From NCBI RefSeq assembly GCF_014356525.2, contig NC_052507.1:56020347-56084346 (forward strand): DNA of 64,000 nt, read 5' to 3'. The DNA comes from Nilaparvata lugens (Eukaryota > Arthropoda > Insecta > Hemiptera > Delphacidae). The notes beneath the pieces are model-generated. The model was not told the origin of the DNA. It saw only the letters and a list, made by a program, of their open reading frames with translations, and searched no databases. The position numbers and the translations under genes are program-made. Positions 58,337 through 64,000 of the stretch are shown here, piece after piece. The stretch's first letter is position 1. Each line of letters opens with the position of its first letter.

Positions 58337-59775
58337 TCGAGAGAGTTATCCTCAATAGAATATCTTCTCTTATAGAGAGCAAATTAATCCCTCAACAAGC
58401 TGGTTTCCGCCCAGGAAAATCATGTACAGGCCAAGTACTAAACCTGACTAAATACATTGAGGATGGTTTCCAGGAGAAGAAGGTTAGTGGCATGGTTCTG
58501 GTTGATCTGTCAGCAGCGTACGACACAATTAATCATAGACAACTCCTTCACAAACTATATAATGTGACATACGATTACAGTTTGATAAAGGTTATCCGCT
58601 TGATGCTCACTGATAGACGTTTCCAAGTCCATATAAAGAACAATTGTAGCAAGTGGTACAAACAAAAGAATGGACTACCACAAGGAAGTGTCCTGGCTCC
58701 TGCCCTTTTCAATGTTTTTGTGAATGACCAACCTATTGGAGACAGCACAAAACATTTCATTTATGCTGATGACCTGGCAGTAGCAGCCAAAGGAAACACC
58801 TTTAAAGAATTCGAAGACAAGCTGAATAGTTTCATTCCAGAGTTAGTCAAATACTACAAAGCAAATCTCCTGAAGGTGAACACAACAAAGACTGTAGTAA
58901 GTGCTTTCCACCTCAGAAACAAAGAAGCCCAAAGGGAGCTTAAAATCTTTTGGTCTGGCCAGCAGCTGACACATGTGGCAAACCCAACTTATCTTGGTGT
59001 TCAATTGGACAGAAGCCTGACATTCAAAGCTCACTGTGAAAAAACGAAAAAGAAGGTCAACTCCAGAAATGCACTCTTATGCAAGCTGGTTGGGTCTGCC
59101 TGGGGTGCTGATGCTCACACCCTGCGAACAACAGCCTTAGCCCTGTGTTTCTCCACTGGTGAATATGCTTGTCCTGTGTGGGGTCGCTCAGCCCATGCTA
59201 AGAAGGTAGACGTGGCTCTCAACGAAAGCTGCCGGATTGTGACTGGCTGCCTAAAACCAACTAAAACTCACTACCTCTACCAACTGAGTGGGATAGCCCC
59301 TCCATCAATCCGGAGAGAGATAGCAGGTAGGGCCGAGCGAACTCGCCAAGCTAATGATGAAAGGCATCCAATGTTTGGCCATACCCCTGCAATTCACCGT
59401 TTGAAGTCCCGTCGCAGCTTTCTAACAGAGACACAGGAGCTGGGCTCCTCAGCACCACAAGAAAGAATTCGACTCTGGCATGAGGGTGCAGATGCCACTG
59501 ACTCAGTGCTGAGGGAGCAACTGCCAGCAGGAGCAGAGCTACCGTACAGTAAATGGAAAACTCTGAACCGCCTTAGAGCAGAGTGTGCTTGCACTAAAGA
59601 AAACCGCACTACTTGGAGGCAGATTGATGATCCTTATTGTGACTGTGGAGACATCCAGTCAGATGACCACCTCCTAAAGTGCCGTCTTGCACCAGCATGC
59701 AATCGACAAGACCTCTTTAATTTTAATGACGAAGCTGCTATAACAGTGGATTACTATTCTAATTTAGGCATATAA
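58337..59775 (+). pseudogene. 5'-truncated jockey-like LINE RT
   Basis: The frame is open from 58222, but element homology begins near 58337 within the RT. Motifs: PQQAGFRPGKSCTGQVLNL, VDLSAAYDTINH, KNGLPQGSVLAPALFNVFVN and the catalytic FIYADDLAVAA. A thumb segment with PTYLGVQLDRSLT follows, and a C-terminal Cys/His cluster (CDCGDIQSDDHLLKC) near residue 480. No internal stop over about 480 codons, so it is a recent copy. The endonuclease and any ORF1 are absent. The upstream methionine lies in flanking DNA and is not the true start. Confidence 0.85.
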
Positions 59776-59789
59776 TACAAGTATGATCA

Positions 59790-59812
59790 CCTGACACGAA
59801 CGAACGAACGAA
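59790..59812 (+). repeat. ACGA tail of LINE
   Basis: Several ACGA units follow the RT stop by about 20 bp. Short tandem repeats instead of poly(A) end many non-LTR elements. Confidence 0.6.
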
Positions 59813-62180
59813 TTTTATTGAACACCTAAATTCGAGGCATAATTGAATTTCTACATGCAAACAAACTTTCTCATGTCATCCACTGATGTTAAGCTGTAAC
59901 CTGTACTTCTTTTATCAATGATGTTTCCTGCTACCTGCGTCCAGCCCTGTCTCATGACAACCTTGGAGTATTACATATTGCTGTCTAGTTTTTCTTGCTT
60001 GAAAACCAAGAAATTCTTTCAGCTGAGTATTGAACATAATTCTACTTTGTTATGTTGTGTAATGGTCCCATTACAAGGTAGTTGATTTATTTAAAGTTCC
60101 CACTGAAGCCATCTGGTTTTTCTCCCTTTTAACTCATTGTGGGAAATTTTCTTTAAATTTGTTGCCAGTCTGCCTTGCCGACTGCTTTGATTGCTAGTTG
60201 AGGTTTCGCTCCAACTGAATAAACCTATCAAATCCCTTGTTTCAACTGTTTTATTGCCCATCATTTGATTGGTAAATAAGTTCCCTTTTACTGCTTTAAT
60301 TCAATAAAGTTTGGTTTAACAAAGTTGTAGAGGGCGCTGGCTGTCTACCTTCCAGGCAGTCTAGAAAGCTCAGGAAGCCAGGCAGAGAGAATAGCTGGCT
60401 TCTGTTTTGGCTTGGTTGTTGTATTCTAACCAATGTAGCTATTTTGTGTTGTTAAAGAATAGTTTTTCTTTCTTTTAGCATTTATATTTTGGCATTTTAA
60501 CATGCCTAACTCATTTACCAAATTATCTCGTTCACCTAGCTATTAATCTATGTCTCATTTGAGTAAATGCACTTCTTTGCAAACGTTTGACTATTGAACA
60601 AGCCAAGCTAACCAAATGCTTCTGTCACTTGTTTATTAAATCCGCAAAAGGTATGTACTAGCATAAGTATTTAATTATTATTTGTAATAATTATACCAAA
60701 AATGGGAACATTGTTTTCCATAGACTCGAAACAAGTAATAAGACCAATATAAGGTTGCATATTCAATGTACGACAGGTTAGATTGTAGGTTTGCAGGTTA
60801 GATCGTGTAATTAAGTGATCCAATGGATTCTCTGGACGAGAATAACAAATTTTACTACTAGAATAGGAAGTCAGGATGCAGAAATATTACTTTGTTTTCT
60901 GTTAAAAGTTATTTCATTTAAACATCGATAATCACTTCTGTTCAAAGTGGGGAGAGCTAATCTCCACAAATTTCAGATGACAATTATTCCAATAGTTATG
61001 TTGATGAAGAAATATTATAATTTTGATATTCCACTATTATTTGCCGTAGTACTAGTTGATTAAAATTCAAGAGTGGCCAATACATTGGATGTAGGCTCCA
61101 TGCTTAAGATAGAAATAACCGAAATGATTGTTATACAGTAGGTTAGGTGCGCAAAGCATAGATTTGTTGCATAATTCGAAACTCTTTTTTGAACTCCTTA
61201 AAATTATTCCAATTGAAAATATTTGTTTTTGATTTCCTATTGTTAGAGGAGTAGAGACTATTGTAGATTGTTTATTATTTTAAGCGGTCCACGACATGGG
61301 GATTCACGATCTTGGCGTACTGTCCGACACTCCACGAGCTGGGCGACATTCTGATTCTGACGTCACGGACGATCTGTTGGACCACGGCTGTACAATGGCA
61401 TAACCATCTAATTTTGCCGAATGCTGTTGAACTACCAGAGTTTGTTACTCCCAATTGGAAAGTTCGCCGAATTGAGGTAATACATCTCCAATTATTCTAC
61501 CCAACTGGAACAATCGGCGAATAGTGGGGGAAGTTATTCGTTCATCCTTGTCAGGTTGTGAATATAATAGTTTGTTCTCGATAATGAATTATTGTATTCC
61601 TTTCACTGTCCGTGTTGAGTCGGAAATGATCGAGCAGTGTATTTGAGGAACACTTGACCGCAATACTACTGGGGTGATGTTAGATGAACGAATTGGACAG
61701 CAACCTAATCAGAGATTCACTGATTTTGTATTTGTGGAATCTTAGGTGATCCAAGTATCCCTTGAATAGTAATTTCTTTTATCTTTTTATTTTGAACATG
61801 CATTAATTCTTTTATTGGATATTGAGTAATACTTGGGTGGACTTGCTTATTTCTGTTTTGGATTATTTTCCTTGTATTCAAGATCAATGTTGATCTTTTG
61901 GGGATTTCAGTTACGTATTGGGTATCCTTGGATCCCCTAGATTCTTTCTTTTTGAGATTGTCATTTTCAGGTTTTGAAAATTATTAAGTAGTGGTCAACG
62001 ACTGTTAAAAATCATGTATTGCCTTGTTCTTAATAATTTTTATCTAATATATTGGTAATTTATCCACCAAATGAGCGTCAGTGAATTTTAGATTGATTAG
62101 ACCCCTTTCCCTATGTTGGAAGTGGTCGGGCTGGATTCTTTCAAGTGATGAATCAATAACACTGTTCACACAAGCATTTC
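59813..62180. other. Unassigned region left of satellite
   Basis: About 2.4 kb with no supported gene. A locally GC-richer stretch at 61290-61530 has a 70-codon frame with PEFVTPNWKVRRIEVIHLQL, which I cannot assign; it might be an LTR or a retroelement remnant. Confidence 0.45.
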
Positions 62181-62411
62181 TTAAGTGTGACAGTTGAAAC
62201 CTTCAGTTTCAAATATTCTCTTATGGCCCCAGCGCCTATGATTTGACTGTGTGTTATGTTGAAAACTTCAGTTTCAATTATTCTCTTATGGCCCTAGCGC
62301 CTATGATTTGTTATGGTGAAACAATTGGTTTCAAACTTATCATTCGGTTCTAGCGCCTATGACTTATGTTGAAACATACAGCTCTAAGCTCACTATTTAA
62401 TTTGACTCTTG

Positions 62412-63238
62412 GCCCTAGCGCCTATGACTTTTGTTGAAACATACAGCTCTAAGCTTACTATTTAATTTGACTCTCGGCCCTAGCGCCTATGACTCATGTT
62501 GAAACATACAGCTCTAAGCTTACTATTTGATTTGACTCTCGGCCCTAGCGCCTATGACTTATGTTGAAACATACAGCTCTAAGCTTACTATTTGATTTGA
62601 CTTTCGGCCCTAGCGCCTATGACTTATGTTGAAACATACAGCTCTAAGCTCACTATTTGATTTGACTTTCGGCCCTAGCGCCTATGACTTATGTTGAAAC
62701 ATACAGCTCTAAGCTCACTATTTGATTTGACTCTCGGCCCTAGCACCTATGACTTATGTTGAAACATACAGCTCTAAGCTTACTATTTGATTTGACTCTT
62801 GGCCCTAGCGCCTATGACTTATGTTGAAACATACAGCTCTAAGCTTACTATTTGATTTGACTTTTGGCCCTAGTGCCTATGACTTATGTTGAAACATACA
62901 GCTCTAAGCTTATTATTTGATTTGACTTTTGGCCCTAGTGCCTATGACTTATGTTGAAACATACAGCTCTAAACTTACTATTTGATTTGACTTTCGGCCC
63001 TAGTGCCTATGACTTATGTTGAAACATACAGCTCTAAGCTTACTATTTGATTTGACTCTCGGCCCTAGCGCCTATGACTTATGTTGAAACATACAGCTCT
63101 AAGCTTACTATTCGATTTGACTCTCGGCCCTAGCGCCCGCAACCTCTCATGGTGAAACATACAGCTCTAAGCTCACTATTTGATTTGACTTTCGGCCCTA
63201 GCACCTATGACTTATGTTGAAACATACAGCTCCAAGCA
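62412..63238 (+). repeat. 65-bp satellite array
   Basis: GCCCTAG recurs at 62412 and every 65 bp to 63192, thirteen times without a single indel. The unit contains CCTATGACTTATGTTGAAAC and ACATACAGCTCTAAGC. At the one CpG (TAGCGCC) several units read TAGTGCC or TAGCACC, the two outcomes of CpG decay. Three degenerate units with altered spacing lie at 62220-62370. Confidence 0.95.
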
Positions 63239-64000
63239 TAATTCATCAGGAGATGAAGAGAGCGCATACAATGGTCTCGAATTGAGTATCGCTACAATTT
63301 CCACCAACAGAGTGCAAAGCTCAACAATAGTTAGGACCGAATTTCTCACTTCACGAAACAAATGGAATTTCACATTTTCAATAATAGACTCACAGATTCC
63401 ATTCATGGAAGGAGCATGTGGAATATTGAAACGAAATTGGATGCTTCTAGATGACATCGCATCACAGACGTTGGATTGATTTTCTGATGATCTGAGAAAT
63501 TCAACAATTTCCTTTAATTGTCGCACAGCACCTTTGAAATTCGTCCCTTGATCACAGAATATTTCTCTAGGCAATCCACGCCTAGGAACAAAACGATGGG
63601 GAGTGTTAATAAACTCTTCGGATGAAAGACTTGTAAGCACCTCAATGTGACAAGCTTCCGTTGCCAGACAGACAAACAGTGCAAAGTATGCCTTGTATGT
63701 ACAAGCTTCGGGCCGAATACTCTCTTTGATTGTGAAAGGACCAGCTAGATCGACCGCAGCCTTCAGGAAGGGAGCACTGGGAACAACATGAGAGCTGGGA
63801 AGATCACCCATGACGGGAGCAACAGGAGTTGCATTGAATAAACGGTAACGAGTACAATTGAAAATCACATTTCTGATAACACTGTGTGCTCCAACAAACC
63901 AAAAATAACGCTGAATAAGAGCATGCACTATTCTTGGTCCAGCATGAAGATGAGAAATATGATAATACTCAATGAGGAGTTTAGTAAAATGACTATCTTT
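63239..64000 (-). pseudogene. BEL/Pao-like integrase, truncated, runs off right edge
   Basis: The minus-strand frame is open from the window end to the satellite. It has the end of an HHCC zinc finger (HLHAGP, then CTRYR near 63850). The rve core has Asp in AVDLAGPF, Asp in FCDQGTNFKGA and Glu in NGICESIIENVKF. BEL/Pao features are MGDLP, FVCLATEACHIEVLT and RRGLPREIF. Coding similarity ends at SSPDEL, base 63240, where the satellite begins, so the C-terminus is lost and the last eight codons are satellite. Asn-Gly-Ile-Cys before the catalytic Glu differs from the usual Gly-Gly-x-Trp. Confidence 0.85.

Overview
The window is repeat-dominated, AT-rich eukaryotic DNA. It looks like an arthropod genome, and the mix of elements would fit a sap-feeding hemipteran, but no host gene, rRNA or tRNA fixes the species. 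Essentially everything recognisable is mobile or virus-derived: capsid-bearing virus-like DNA elements, Ty3/gypsy-like and BEL/Pao-like LTR elements, several LINEs, a Penelope-like fragment, solo-LTR-like repeats and tandem satellites. No intact host gene was found.

1-3330: the right end of a virus-like DNA element (element 1). It carries four same-strand ORFs: a capsid-like protein, a protein ending in a partial BIR-like motif, and two small proteins. It stops in a block of short iterated motifs. 3331-10190: a GC-rich domain with a wrecked gypsy-like element (gag with two SAP-like motifs; integrase), unidentified ORFs and dense minisatellites (69 bp, 282 bp and about 25-35 bp periods). 10205-27650: a second, decayed virus-like element (element 2) with very long imperfect inverted arms (10205-16840 and 21936-27650). 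Its centre holds pseudogene copies of element 1 genes and a separate broken BIR-domain gene. Both arms are full of a CTGTCAG-containing iteron. A 1982-bp solo LTR with a 4-bp duplication interrupts the left arm.

27651-28677: a flank shared with element 1. 28859-34747 and 48815-57015 are two copies of one TG...CA repeat, each with a perfect 4-bp target duplication; an inverted partial copy lies at 36436-38065. The first copy carries a LINE with endonuclease and reverse transcriptase. The second carries a young LTR retrotransposon (51100-56761), whose own 3' LTR is split by a LINE. 35455-36435 is a Penelope-like RT fragment. 37982-47874 (minus strand) is an LTR-ORF1-gag unit present twice in tandem, with no visible pol. 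58337-59812 is another 5'-truncated LINE. 62412-63238 is a 65-bp satellite that ends inside a BEL/Pao integrase running off the right edge.

The genes do not form a cell pathway. The useful story is layered insertion, which can be ordered from the target duplications. The most unusual items are the near-palindromic capsid/BIR element with its iterons, and the LTR element whose primer-binding region is complementary to its own LTR.
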